Source of the DNA: Kryptolebias marmoratus
Taxonomy: Eukaryota > Chordata > Actinopteri > Cyprinodontiformes > Rivulidae
Length of the DNA: 64,000 bases
Assembly (NCBI RefSeq): GCF_001649575.2
Contig: NC_051445.1
Location: 4,106,710-4,170,709 of the forward strand
Direction: 5' to 3'
Shown here: positions 22,131-34,399 of the stretch, in pieces
How positions within the stretch are numbered: the stretch's first letter is position 1
Layout: the number at the start of each line of letters is the position of its first letter
Notes under the pieces: generated by a model
Told to the model about the DNA's origin: nothing
Databases searched by the model: none
What the model saw: the letters and a program-made list of their open reading frames with translations, nothing else
Position numbers and translations under genes: made by a program

Positions 22131-24010
22131 TAACCATACAGACTGTAAAAAGCTGCTAAATAAATAAAAGTTATGTTTCTTTTAGCCTGTGGCCGTGTCT
22201 GTAATCTGCAACTGCAAGCTACAAACAGCTTCTTTTTTTTTTTTTTTTTTTGACGGGGCGTCTCGTGCTCTTCTCTCTGTCAGTCACTGTCCTTGTCAAA
22301 AACAGTCAGGATCTCCACTGAGCTTATCAGCTGCTTTATTCAGAGTATTAACTAATGTGATGCAGGTATTAATAGATGCATTTCCGATAACAAATCTGCA
22401 GGACAAAAGAGAGCGTATTCTGTGTAAACATCCTGCAAATGGAAGCCTCATTTTTGATTTCAAACCTGTGGGAGGTGATGAGACACACGCTGACGTCCCA
22501 CACAGGTTAAAGACATAAAAGAGAGAATGTTAGAGCGAGGTCTTTGTAACTTTAAACCTTTCACTCGCCACATGGCAACTAAGAATAGCAGAATGAAGAG
22601 ACGACTGGAAAGAGCAATCCCTTTTTTATCATTGACAGACACTCGCTCGTACAGTAGAACCACCCAAAACACACAAAGTCCCAAACACACCAACAACGAG
22701 CAAAGGTTCGTGCTGCAAAATCCTCAAACTAGGAAGTTCCACAGTGAAAAAATTCTGTACATATATTTATACACCATGTCAGAGATTCTTTATTGTTTAT
22801 TAACTAGAAAAGATAATTGTCCAGCTGCATACTTTAAAGGAATATTAGCTTTTAACTGAGTTTGACAGTAAAGTGTCATGTTTCAAGTAGCAAATATAAA
22901 ATATAATCCGAGCAAACTCACACTGGTTGGTGTGCCGTATGATTGATGTGATAAGTTTTTTATTTTATTCATTTATCTGTTTATTTTATGCAAATTTGTT
23001 CAAGTTCAACATGTAAGAATCAATGTTGATTCAATTAGTTTCAGTTTTCTTAAGAGATGCTTTTTGTGTCCTAATCCAGACTGAGTTCTCTAAAGCCTCA
23101 GTTTTCTTGTTACACATGTTGTAAATGTTTTCCTTCACCTTCAGATTCAGAACTCTGTTTTCACTCCATATGCTTCATTTTCTGTTTTTCTCTTCATCCT
23201 GACTTATCTCCCAGATTCTGAACAACTTTGTTTTTGCAGTAGGCTAACAAAAATATAAAGAAAGAATATTTATGTGTTAGTAAGAAGAAATATAAACTAC
23301 AGAGCAGCTTAATCTTCTGTAGAATGAAAACAATATGATCAACTAAAACTTGGTGGGATAAAACGTTGTATCTGGAAATCTGATGGAAGGTAAAGTAATG
23401 TATTATAATAATGTTATAATTTGACTTTATGTTATATCTGCATGTCATTTCAAAACAAATCATTGACAGACTGTTGGTGACTGACTGTGTTTGGATTCAG
23501 AATAACCTAAATGTAGAGCTTTCACAGGTAAATTACAGACTTAATACACAATATTCTACTAGATTTTAGAGTTGCACCGCAAAAACGGAAACACTAACAG
23601 TAAAAATAATGAAATCGTGAACTACTCTGTGCAGACAGTACTTGTGTTTGTGTCAACTGAATGGTGTAAACGGATCAAATTCATGAAATAAGTCAGATTT
23701 GCAGCTTAAAAACCTGAAAAACCAAAGTGACATTTACACAACGGCTCAGAAAGTTTGCAAACCAAAGTAAAAATACATGAGATCTTTTGTTCTGATCAAT
23801 CTTCTTCTGTCTACAAAAACTATGCAGCTGCAGCAGTTCCTGTTCTTAGAGTCTCTGTTTGGAAATGACTTTGTTTAGGAGGGCATGCATGTAAAGAGCT
23901 GACTGCCCGTCACTCCATAACTTAGGTTTTTATGACGTTATTTTCCTCTATCAACAACGGCAGAGACCTCAATCAAACATGATGCTAAAGTTCTGAAATA
24001 CTATCTAAAC
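22131..24010. other. noncoding DNA upstream of tmod4
   Basis: Contains an oligo-T run (22232-22250) and AT-rich sequence. No recognisable exon. It may include the tmod4 promoter, but I found no clear TATA or strong MEF2 cluster to place it. Confidence 0.4.
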
Positions 24011-24296
24011 CAGTGGTTTCAAAAGTCAGGGTTGAGGCCCTGCTGTGGGTCAGGAAACACCAAGTGGGGGTCTTTGTAGGAATGAAATTAACTTTAATTT
24101 GATTAAAGGACATTCAGCTTTAACATTACAACAAGATACAAACAGTCATCATAAATGGATTAAAAATAAAACATGACAATGGTTGACACAGTTCTTTGTT
24201 AAATAGCTTATTTGTGATCTTTAACTATAGTTGGGATCACGAGTGTCTGCAGCTTTTAGTTTATAGTTTCCAAACTAAAAGGTTTGGGAAGCACTG
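24011..24296. mobile_element. hAT-type MITE
   Basis: Begins CAGTGGTTTC and ends GGTTTGGGAAGCACTG as inverted ends. Flanking octamers ATCTAAAC and ATCTGAAC differ at one position, fitting an 8-bp hAT target duplication. Noncoding, 286 bp. Confidence 0.75.
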
Positions 24297-27200
24297 ATCT
24301 GAACGATGCTTTTTATTAACAGTATGACAAAATCTGTGCTCATACAAGTGTGTACACACTCCGATTCAGCAGAAGATATGTCACTTTAAACTTTTAAAAC
24401 TCCTCAACACTTATAAATTTATTTCCCCCACAAAAAAAAAAAAAAAATCCTGACACTTTGATTTTAGTTTCAGTAAATATAACTCTTGTCGGAGCTTGTC
24501 TTTACTCTGACAGAGCAGCTTGTTGATCGTGTTCCTGACTGTGCTGATGGTTTTAAATCGCTGCTGCTGAAGCTCTAATGTGAAAAGCCAATGACACAAA
24601 CTGTGGATCACGCAGCTGAGAGGAAAGGAAGACTGAGGAGACTTAAAGGATAAGAAGACGGGGGGGTTGCATCTTAAAGGATGAAATGGAAGATAACTCT
24701 GAAATGAGTCACTTTTTCCAGATATGAGAGGTTTCTACCAGGTTAGAAAATATAACTATTAGATCATTTGGTTTTACTGGAGGTGACCAGGAGATTTGTC
24801 TAAACTTGGCCTGTAGTCTGTTTCCTGCATTTGAGCTTCACTTTTTAAAACCATGGCTATTTGAGGTGAAAATGAGAGCAAAGAACCTTTAATTATGTAC
24901 AGCACTCAAAACACTTTATTCAAATAGTAGTAAATGGCATAAACTGTGGTACTTTGTGGTACTTTGAACTGATTTTGTTGTGTCCTGTGAAGTGGAGGCA
25001 GCCTGTGTGTTTATGAACGCTCATCTTTCCCCAGCAGTCCCCGTAGAGTTTCTGTATGAAACAAAAACATGCTGGGAGTGGAACCGGGTGATGGCCGTCA
25101 CCTGCCGCTGCCAGCTGACCGTTTATTTTCCAGTTAAAATCTCAACCATCCCGTGCACCTACAGCTGCCGCAGGCGGGGGAGCTCTGAACTCAGCTGGGC
25201 CTGACCACACGTCATTTCTTCATCAGGCGGTCAAATCGTACTTGAAAATGTGTCAGATCGGATTTTGTTTCTGGTGTTTTTTAATTGCTGAACACTCAGA
25301 GAGGCTCAGTGAGAACAAACTATAGAGTCAGATTTGTTTGTTTCAAAAACCATTGACCGTGAAAAGAGCAGCATGGCTCAGATGTCAGAAGTTTTAAACA
25401 AGAGTCCTAAAATCAGAGTTTTTATATGAGTAGATGAGGCTGGAGCCCAGTTGGCGTGTTGGTTGCACTCATTATAGACCTTCCATCCTCAGCCATCTGT
25501 TGATCTTCTAAAAGCATGCGTGCAACTTTGGTGACAGCAGCTCAAGCATTTGGAGATTTCTCTGCCTGCGCTTCCCACTGGTTTTGTAGTTATTTAAACT
25601 CAGCAGAGCTCCTTCTCTACGGCAAAGCGGTTCAAAATAGCTTGGAGTCTCGGAGTTTTGGAGATATTTGCAACAAAAACGTTTTATATTCCACTGCATG
25701 ATAAGGAGCTGCAGTCACTCATTGCTCTTAGTAAAAGACTTTTACGAGGCTTTGGATGTTTAAGAGACAAGGGTTCTGCACCCATAAATGTCCCAAAATG
25801 AAATATACACTGCTTCTGTGTTTGACTTCTTGTCTTAATTGGGTACTTTATATGAATGCTGATTCACACAACTTTTTTTCCTGTTTATGGTTTCTTTTGT
25901 TTGCTTTTTTGCAACTAAAATTTGCATAACTCATGGCATTTTAACAAATTATATATCAAAACATTTGACTCAATCACAAATAGTGTTTTAGTATCATAAA
26001 TTTTATATATTTTGATTGTTTTTAACTTTATTTACAAAAAATCCCCATAGAAATTCATTGAGTTTGCTTCAGTTTTCTAGTTAACGTTGAAGTTACCTGC
26101 TTTCATCTTTTACTAAACTTTAATTTAATGTTTTAGCTCCAAGTTTTTAAAACAATAAAAGAAGAAGTGTTTCTGAAAGCCCAAGGCCAAGTCCTCATTC
26201 TGCTGCAGACCTGAAGATTTCCCACCATCTGAGGGGCATCTTCTCCATGTCTTCCCATCCGAGTGAAACATTCCAAATCAACCCGAAGCTTAATTTTAGC
26301 TTCACAAGTCAGCTCCTCTCAGTCGTGCGAATCCTTTCCAGCTTGGGTTGCTACTTGATACTGTGTTAGGTTTCCATTTCAACCCACTGAGAGCAACTTA
26401 GCTTTTTGCCAGAAAGAAAAGTTTTTAAGCTTTTAGAAAAGACTCACAGGACAATCTGATCTGGTGGCAGAGACACACACGTCAGGCACTAATGGGTCTT
26501 TACTGGACAGGATGAGCAAACTTCCAAACTACAAAATCTCCAGATCCTCTCTGACAATTTACCCACACAGTGATGGGCTGCTACTGGATGGTCCGACCCC
26601 TCAGAGTGACAGAAGAGCTGCTACAGAAGTTTCATCTTGGGAAATCTTTCTCAAACTCACACATATAACTTCTAAAATCAACCTGCTTTAGCAACAAACC
26701 TGCTCAGGAACACAGTGGAGACGTTTAACAACATCTTTGCCCGGCTTCACAAATGCAGAATGTCAAAATTACAAAGTACAGCTGAGGGGAAGAGAGCACC
26801 TCAAACTGAAAAAGGAAGAGTGGCAATCACCCACAAAACTCAATCCTCTAAAAGAGAAGAAGGAGCAGAAACTTCCACCTACCTTCACAGAAATGCAGGG
26901 CTGAAGCCCCCTGGCAGGACACAGGCTGCACTTAGAGCAGGTTGTCTCTTTTTTCTCTCCTCCTCCTCCTCCCTCTCCTTTCTCCCTGGAGTGTCGGGCT
27001 TCAGGGCTGCTATGCTGAGGCGGGCACACCAGCAGCACTTTGAGAAGTCAGCATTTTATTATTCTGGCTGTGTGACAGAGAGAAGAGAGGGGAGGACAGC
27101 GAGATGTCCCCCAGGGACTCTTTTCTATCATTCAAATACAAATGAAAGAAGTCAGACTGATGGAGAAACGGCGACATCTACTGGTGAAAATTGAGAAGTA

Positions 27201-27782
27201 CAATAATAAAAAAAATTAAAAGATTTACTTTGACAGTTCAACTTGAAGTGATTTTATTCCAATAATCTAATCTGGTCATTTTATTGTAACTTATATGTTT
27301 TAATCCATATTTATTTATGATATAAAGCTTATTGGGATGTATTTTGTGCTTTGGCTGTGCAGTGTAACCTTTTTAATCAAATTTAATGTTTTTTTTCCCT
27401 CTTATTTATCAACACAAAACCTCCTGACATCATCACTGCTTTATATTTTCTGCCATTCAAAACAAATCAATGCAACTCTGTGTAAACTGACCAGGAAAAC
27501 TTATTTTAACCTTGTTTATTTAACTGCAAATACAGCTGCTAAGTTTTTCTGTGCAGTGTTTCCAATATAACATGCTTCTCAGAATTACACAGTAATAAAC
27601 TGTCAGATCTTTTGCTGTTTTACATATTTGTAACATTCGGTTTGAATGTTATTTAGATCATTAATTATCCAACAACAACCAGTTAATTTACCAACAAGTC
27701 TTTAACTGTGTTTATTCCTCTCATCATGGACAACAAGTCCTGTGAATTTGGAGACGTTTGTTCTTTTTTTGCAAAAGTTACC
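24297..27782. other. noncoding intergenic DNA
   Basis: No conserved coding exon recognised. Holds a pyrimidine-rich stretch at 26940-26990 (CTCCTCCTCCTCCCTCTCC) and an oligo-A run near 24430. Confidence 0.5.
27170..27184 (-). promoter_or_regulatory. CTCF-like motif
   Basis: Minus strand CCAGTAGATGTCGCC matches 14 of 15 positions of the CTCF core consensus. Inferred only. Confidence 0.3.
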
Positions 27783-28251
27783 NNNNNNNNNNNNNNNNNN
27801 NNNNNNNNNNNNNNNNNNNNNNNNNNNNNNNNNNNNNNNNNNNNNNNNNNNNNNNNNNNNNNNNNNNNNNNNNNNNNNNNNNNNNNNNNNNNNNNNNNNN
27901 NNNNNNNNNNNNNNNNNNNNNNNNNNNNNNNNNNNNNNNNNNNNNNNNNNNNNNNNNNNNNNNNNNNNNNNNNNNNNNNNNNNNNNNNNNNNNNNNNNNN
28001 NNNNNNNNNNNNNNNNNNNNNNNNNNNNNNNNNNNNNNNNNNNNNNNNNNNNNNNNNNNNNNNNNNNNNNNNNNNNNNNNNNNNNNNNNNNNNNNNNNNN
28101 NNNNNNNNNNNNNNNNNNNNNNNNNNNNNNNNNNNNNNNNNNNNNNNNNNNNNNNNNNNNNNNNNNNNNNNNNNNNNNNNNNNNNNNNNNNNNNNNNNNN
28201 NNNNNNNNNNNNNNNNNNNNNNNNNNNNNNNNNNNNNNNNNNNNNNNNNNN
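27783..28251. other. assembly gap (469 N)
   Basis: A run of 469 undetermined bases. Open frames running through it are meaningless. Confidence 1.
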
Positions 28252-28299
28252 ACAGCAGCAACTCGAGCACATTGCTGCCCCCTATATGTCAAGAGGACA

Positions 28300-28422
28300 A
28301 ATAACACCTTTTCTGTTCAAATTGCCAACCCGCCACAGTGGCGTGTGTGTTGATCAAATTCACCCGCCACTTCAAATATTTACCCGCATTTGGCGGGTGG
28401 CGGGTGCTAATTTCCACCCCTG
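28300..28422. mobile_element. fragment of an hAT-like MITE next to the gap
   Basis: Repeated CCCGCCA/TGGCGGGT words and a right end CCACCCCTG (reverse complement CAGGGGTGG) resemble a common fish MITE. Its left part is presumably in or beyond the gap, which may explain why the assembly broke here. Confidence 0.45.
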
Positions 28423-29734
28423 GCTTCATGTTATTTTTAATCTTTGACTAAAACAGCTTCAGCTCCGTCACTTTTCTATATGAAAGCTGGCAGCTGATTT
28501 GCATTTCTTCAAGGATTGCTGAGCTTTTAATTACTTGGAAAGTTTTTTTCTTTGTTGCCAACTTGTTTTTTTTTTTATTGTTGTGTAACAATATTCCCCT
28601 CCTGCATCTAACTTTGTTTTCATCTCTTAATGTTTTTATTTCACTTTGAAACTGGGGAACTCTAACAAAACTTTCTGACCACATTACAGTAACACCATTA
28701 TATTTAATAACTGTTGGTCGACAGACTTTCTCAGGGCAAGGATTTCTGGAAATGATTAACGTGTAATTCCCCTGCTTCCCCTGAAACAAACGTCTGAAAA
28801 GTAAAGAGAATCAGAAAGTTGTTATTTATATTTTCACTGTTTGCATCATCAGGCTTATACAAACAGCAGTTTGGAAAATTTACATTTTTTATAAATTTAT
28901 TCCTTCATTCCATGGATTGTTTTTAATAATGTCCCCTCCGTTTTTACCACAAGGTGGCAGTAGAGACATTGCATTTAGTTGAAGTAAGTGTTAGCAGTCA
29001 TTTAATCAAACCAGAGCATTAAATTAATGTTTCTGAGCAACTGATGGACCATTACAAGCTAAATAAAACAGTTTCTCACGTACTTCAGTATTTGTCAGTG
29101 TGACAGTGGAAAAGTCTTTCGCTCACACGTTTCTGAAACCATGAGACAGCAACAAAAAACCAAACAATCATCTCTGTGAAACCAGCAGCTAACATTCTTC
29201 AGCTGTTTCACATTTCTAATGGCTACCTGAGTAACAAAACAAAACAAAGCCTCCATCGCCCGTCATTCATTCAGACCAGAAGCTTTAGATGAATGTGTCA
29301 CGTTCCCATGGTCTTGAGTTTTAAATTTACAACGTTTAAAGCCAGCATATTCCTCTTTAACATCCATTTCAGCTCATTTTAAACCTACAGGATCTGTAAT
29401 CAACCGGATTGCTCGCCAAACTTGCTTAAAATGAATAAAAAACCAAAGTTATGAGTTCATAATTTAACTCATCCTTTAACATTTTGAGGTTCTTTCAGTT
29501 CATCTCTTTGAGACTTTGGATCAGCAACATCACTCTGCTGTGTTAAAGGACTAAAATGCTATTATAAACTATAAAATATATAGTAGTTTTACGTCTTTCT
29601 TACAGGGAGTCTCGGCTCAGTGAAAACTCTATACAACAATGGGAAATTTCCACAACCACAACAGTTTCTAGTGGGATTTTTTTTTTTTTTCGTTTGTCTT
29701 TTTTTAAACACAGAAAACGAAAACAAAGGACAAG
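28423..29734. other. noncoding intergenic DNA
   Basis: No gene seen. Contains a CTCF-like motif at 28947 and an oligo-T run at 29677-29690. Confidence 0.5.
28947..28961 (+). promoter_or_regulatory. CTCF-like motif
   Basis: CCACAAGGTGGCAGT matches 14 of 15 positions of the CTCF core consensus. Inferred only. Confidence 0.4.
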
Positions 29735-30260
29735 CATACCTTGAAGGTATGCTTATTGCCTGCTGCCTTTCCTTTTTTGGCTTTAGGCTGGAATCATCTT
29801 GTGTTGACAAATCCACCATCTTGAACTGGGTTGACTCTAAAAGGTAATCAGTTGTTGATGTAAAATCAGTAAAATCCAGACAGTGGTTCATCAGATATTT
29901 TGCTAACAGACAAACAGCGCTGACTCCAACAGTTAATCACAAAGTTTTAAGCAAAACTGTTGTGTAATGTGTCACATATGAAGCATGTGCTGGGGACGAT
30001 GCTCAGCTACTACCACACCAAATCTTAGCTCAGTATCTGTAAACCTGACTGACTTAAAGCCATCGTGTTCAGGCTAAGGTTGATTAGCTGTGGCAGCCAT
30101 CTTGACTGGGGATGACTACAACAGTTAAACAGTTGTAGACGTAAATCCAGTGATTCCTTTCTGGGAGTTTTGTTCAAATATGTTCAGTGATTCATGGGAT
30201 ATTTTGCTAACCGAAAGGAAACAAATAAACAGATATACACATGCAAATACACAACCCAAA
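29735..30260 (+). repeat. dispersed dimeric repeat, copy E (the clearest dimer)
   Basis: Head 'cttgaaggtatgcttattgc'. First monomer carries 'caccatcttgaactgggttg' and 'ttttgctaacagacaaacag'. Second monomer carries 'gctactaccacaccaaatct', 'gtggcagccatcttgactgg' and 'gatattttgctaacc'. The tail near 30265-30290 reads 'cctttacctccggcagaagg'. No open frame. Confidence 0.75.
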
Positions 30261-31115
30261 CGCCTTTACCTCCGGCAGAAGGTGACACCAAATTAAACTA
30301 TTTTAAGAATTAGAATTTTCCCTATAAGCTTGCTTCCCCATTTTGATGAAACCGGTGTCTGTCACACCACACGTCACTGGAGCTGTGTGATAAACGTGTT
30401 CCTCAGTGGGAAATTTCACACCTAATCTGTTCTGCTTTTACAGCTGCTTCATTAAATCAAACAAGGCTGGGAATGTTCTGAACTTTATTTGGCCATAAAT
30501 CCAGTCAGATCCCCACCGATTGATGACATCTGTGTACCTAAGGCTGTAATGTGTGGGACGTCGAAATCATATGAGTGCAGACAGAATTAACTCACAATTT
30601 ATTTATTTATTTATTTTGTAAACATTCAAATTCCAGAAAGGCTGTGTGTGTGGGTGGGGGGATGGGGTATTTCCAGGTAATGATGCAGTCAGTCAAGGAG
30701 ATTTCCTGCATAGAGGAAAAAAAACACACCAGTGTAACTGACACTAGAGTGTTGTATGAAGCAGAAAATTATCCCTGCCTCGAATCAAACATTAAATCTG
30801 TGTCCATGTCAGCTTCTTACAACCTTCTTTGTAAACACAAGCTTCTTGTGAGGTGGCAGCAAATCGAAAGTATTTACGTTTCTTTAGGTAGTTGACTGAT
30901 TACTCACAGGAAGTGAGGGGTTCTCCCTTCATTTTCATCATTAAACCCAGTTTTGTTTCCCCTTTTTGACCCCTTCCCCCACCATAAACTTCCATGACGA
31001 CGTGCTCTCAGTCATCATAGCTGCGAGACAGATCTGATTACCGTATTTCCGTATTTGCAATGCAGGAAGGACAGATGGAATTTTTTAAAAAATGCGCATG
31101 AGTGAGCATGAGTGA
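30261..31115. other. noncoding intergenic DNA
   Basis: No recognised gene. Includes a short (TTTA)n run at about 30599-30618. Confidence 0.5.
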
Positions 31116-31130
31116 CCACTAGGGGGCGGC
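31116..31130 (+). promoter_or_regulatory. CTCF-like motif, strongest in the window
   Basis: CCACTAGGGGGCGGC matches all 15 positions of CCASYAGRKGGCRSY, including the AGGGGGCG core. It lies 17 bases before the first ATG of a candidate small gene. Confidence 0.5.
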
Positions 31131-31147
31131 GCACACTGCACACATTC

Positions 31148-32581
31148 ATGATGCGTTTTCAACAGGCCCTTGTTTTCCTGCTCTCCTATGTGTGTTACGT
31201 GCTGAGCGTGAACGGAGCACGTCAGGTGGTGTCTTCAGGCTCGTGCACATACTGCATGTGCTTCACCTGTCGTCACATACAAACAGCAATCTGTTCCCTG
31301 CTTTATCTTTAGCTTTCTTTGTGTTTTTTTTTCTTTGCAGGACTTGAGTCTGCATGTGAAAGGTGCTGCAAAGATGAAATGAACCATATGAAAAGCATTG
31401 CACAGTGTCAGACTAAACAAAAGGTAGGTTCAGCCCTGCTCAGGCCTGTTAAACATGTCCTAGATAGGGAGCCACATTTCTTCCAGTTAAAGACACGTCA
31501 AAAACGTGCGGCTGCACAGTCATCTGTCCAAGGAACTGGTTTGCTTATTCATCCACGTTTCAACAAAAACCAGCTGAACGTAAAACAGTCATGTGTCATA
31601 CATTTATCAGGCTGTAAAGCAATAAAATGAAATCTTAACACAAATGCGTTAAAGGTTAAAACTTCATTCTAGTATGTTTTAAAGGGATAGTCCAGTCAAG
31701 AGTCAACACCTAAAAAAAACAGTAACTGAGGTGTGTTTTCATTTTTTACCAAGGGGAATGTGCTGTTTGTTTATATTGAAGAGGTGGGACTTGAAACGTG
31801 TTCTGGAATCAGCTGACAGGGAAGCTGGTCCCATTCTGGCTTCACCTGCCAGGTTCCAGTTCAAGGTCTACCTACATATGAGTCTACCTATATACAATCC
31901 ATGGTATACGCTGACAGGGCCAAAGCTGCTGAATGAGTGGTGCCTGATCTCGAGAGAGAAACAAACAAAAACGGGGCCAAAAGAAGCAACCCACCCACCA
32001 CCATCCCTGCTGCCGCTGCTGCTTCACAATGAAGGATGGTGACACCACTACATATCCATCCATCCATCCATCCATCCATCCATCCATCCATCCATGCATG
32101 CATCCATCCATCCATCCATCCATGCATCCACCCACCACCATCCCTGCTGCTGCTGCTGCTTCACAATGAAGGATGGTGACACCACTACATATCCATCCAC
32201 CCATCCATGCATGCATCCATCCATCCATCCATCCATGCATCCATCCATCCATCCATCTATGCATCCACCCACCACCATCCCTGCTGCTGCTGCTGCTGCT
32301 TCACAATGAAGGATGGTGACACCACTACATATCCATCCATCCATGCATCCATCCATCCATCCATCCATCCACCCATCCATGCATTTGTTTACCATTTCAT
32401 GCAAGATTGTTTTATCGTTTTGTCTTTTGTTTTACTTTTTCTTTTTTATACTTGGCAACATTGGCAGCCAATGGTCCCAGACTCAGTTCAGTTTGGTTGT
32501 GTTACCTGTGTTCACAGAGGGGAGGTGGAGAAGAGGAAGCACAGTGTTTGTTTTTTCTCTCAGGATGACCAAGGAAACTAA
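31148..32581 (+). CDS. candidate small cysteine-rich secreted protein (weak)
   Basis: Not a recognised family. An ATG at 31148 opens a frame whose first 24 residues look like a signal peptide ([20 protein letters not shown] then VNGA). About 110-120 bases later an exon-like block, 31341-31423, has a strong acceptor (long poly-T ending TTTGCAG) and donor (AAG|GTAGGT). Its only open phase encodes [13 protein letters not shown] and later a fourth cysteine. A third block at 32564 has a good acceptor (TTTTTTCTCTCAG) and a stop after five codons. Joined as 31148-31220, 31341-31423 and 32564-32581 this makes 57 residues with a C-x2-C-C-x12-C pattern. The weak point is the first donor (CAC|GTCAGG). 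Joining at the better CAG|GTGGTG gives an early stop instead. It may be a chance arrangement. Confidence 0.15.
31991..32389. repeat. higher-order minisatellite with (ATCC)n spacers
   Basis: Nearly three units of about 137-140 bp. Each unit has a core with CACCATCC, a (CTG)n run, CTTCACAATGAAGGATGGTG and ACACCACTACAT, followed by (ATCC)n with occasional ATGC. The core can form a hairpin through CACCATCC/GGATGGTG. The (CTG)n length differs between units. Long frames of Met-Asp-Gly-Trp type here are repeat artefacts. Confidence 0.9.
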
Positions 32582-34399
32582 CCAACTCACTCAACCAAGA
32601 CAAGGTAACCAGTCAGAGGCAGATCGGAGCAGGACGTGCATGCCTTTGCTGTTGCTGACAGATGCTGCAACCAGACAAACTATAGGCATTTTTGTTCAGT
32701 GGAGAGAGACACGATCAACAGGAGTGAGCCTAAATAAGCAGCTAGGATTTCTAAACAAGCCCAGAAAACCACGACCTGCTTCTGTCAACATTTTCAAGTG
32801 AATTCACAGAAAAACAAGCTTAAAGTTGCGTATAATAAGCAGACTTGGCAACCGGGTGTCAAACGTTTTAGTCCAGCTGATCAGCGCGTTCAGTTTGTCT
32901 AAATGTTTACTCAGCTCCTGGTGGACTGACACATTCAGCAGCCTCAGCACCGTCAGCATAAACACTTCCATGCTCCACACACGCGTCGTAACACCGAAGG
33001 TTCAGGTCGTTCGATTGAGAAAACAGCAACAGACTAAACAAACTGTGTCGTGCAAAAGTGTAGAGGTTTAATATTAGCCAATGCTGCATTATTTCACACC
33101 AGTATGTCATTTTGGAGAAAGAGTTGTTTTCTACGACTGAAAAACATTTGCAAAAAAAGTTTGGTTAGTCATTAGCTTAGCTTGGTTAAAGACTTTATTT
33201 TCTCCATACGCCTTGTTCTGTGGCTGACTGTTAAGGTAATAACTATTGGTAACAGAACATCACATCAAAGCTGACTGGACTGTCTTTTAAAAGAAAGATA
33301 AGATACTTTATCAGAAAAAGGTGTGGCTGCAATAGAAGCTGAAGGTGTGCCTCGTGACTTCATTCAGAGCTATGCTGGCAGCAGAGCTTCAAGGACAAAC
33401 TCAGAAAACATTTAGGTGCATTCCATGTAAAATGTACCCGAGGGTACCAAATGAAATTTTCACTTTTTTTTTTTTTTATTTGTATGATGGGAAATTCTCA
33501 AACACAGAAACCACAGAGGATGACCTATCTTATCAAACCTTACAGTGGGGATCAGGAGGAGTTTAGACTTTACTACTTTTAGGCTAACCTGCTCATAAAG
33601 AAAGCATTTACTCAGTTTGGCCCTTGTGTGAGCAACTTCTTCCTTTTTTTCTCTTTTCAGGGGTTGCCCCAGCAACTAATCAGAAAATGAATCAACACAC
33701 AACTGTCTCAAACAGTCAAAACTGCACTGAGTGAAATAAGGAGAATATATTGAATACATGGTCATTTTTATCACTTGACTTGCAAATGTGTAAACATGTT
33801 TGTTAAACACATCTGCTTTGTCATAATTAGGAGAAATGCCGTGAAGAAGAAGTTCAAGTTCAAGTTCTTCTTCTGATGGGAAGTAAAAAACAATCACCCA
33901 CTAAACGTAAATGTCAAATCAAATGTGAATACGCTGTTTTCTTGCTGATCAAATTCGTATTTAACACTTTGAAAGGCAGGTGCACAGATGTTGCTGAGGC
34001 ATGGCTGTAGAAGTGTGCAGCTGTGTGAAGTGAGGTTTGGTGTAACACATTAACAACCACGTCGCTGTGACTTAGCTAATTCTGCAAAACGGCCTTGCTT
34101 ATCGGAAGCACAAACACCGTGCTAAAACACCTCCCCTGGTTCTGCAGAATTTCCTTAAGGTAATGGCACATTGGTTTTTGCACTAATGTGTCAAAATAGC
34201 TTGTGTTCATCTAAATATTTACCCCGTACCATTATAATTAACCTCCTTCTGAGAATCATTCATCTTCCAGGGTCACTTCAGGACTGGCTGATTGTGTAAA
34301 ATGTAATCTACAAAACCCTTTTGAGCTCATTATCTTTACATTCATGCATTTATGATGCTGATTAATCCCAGGAACTTCCATATAAGTCAGTTTGGAGTG
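32582..34399. other. noncoding intergenic DNA
   Basis: Nothing recognisable apart from homopolymer tracts near 33464 and a short GAAGTTCAAGTTCAAGTTC repeat near 33850. Confidence 0.5.

Noticed and set aside
26715..27194. 159-codon plus-strand frame
   Set aside because: Low-complexity, includes Ser runs from a (CTC)n tract, and resembles no known protein.
28268..28285. CTCF-like AGGGGGCAGC on the minus strand
   Set aside because: Only about 12 of 15 positions fit and the 5' half of the motif is missing.
27683..28447. Several long open frames of 160-230 codons on both strands
   Set aside because: They run through the 469-base N gap, so their length is meaningless.
28448..28789. 113-codon minus-strand frame with a charged segment
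   Set aside because: Lys-rich part comes from oligo-T sequence; no homology or gene structure seen.
31991..32389. CRISPR-like array of repeats
   Set aside because: This is a eukaryotic simple-sequence minisatellite: the spacers are themselves (ATCC)n, and there are no cas genes.
31884..32404. Frames rich in Met-Asp-Gly-Trp or His-Pro-Ser-Ile
   Set aside because: Translations of the (ATCC)n minisatellite; no protein family has this as a gene in this context.
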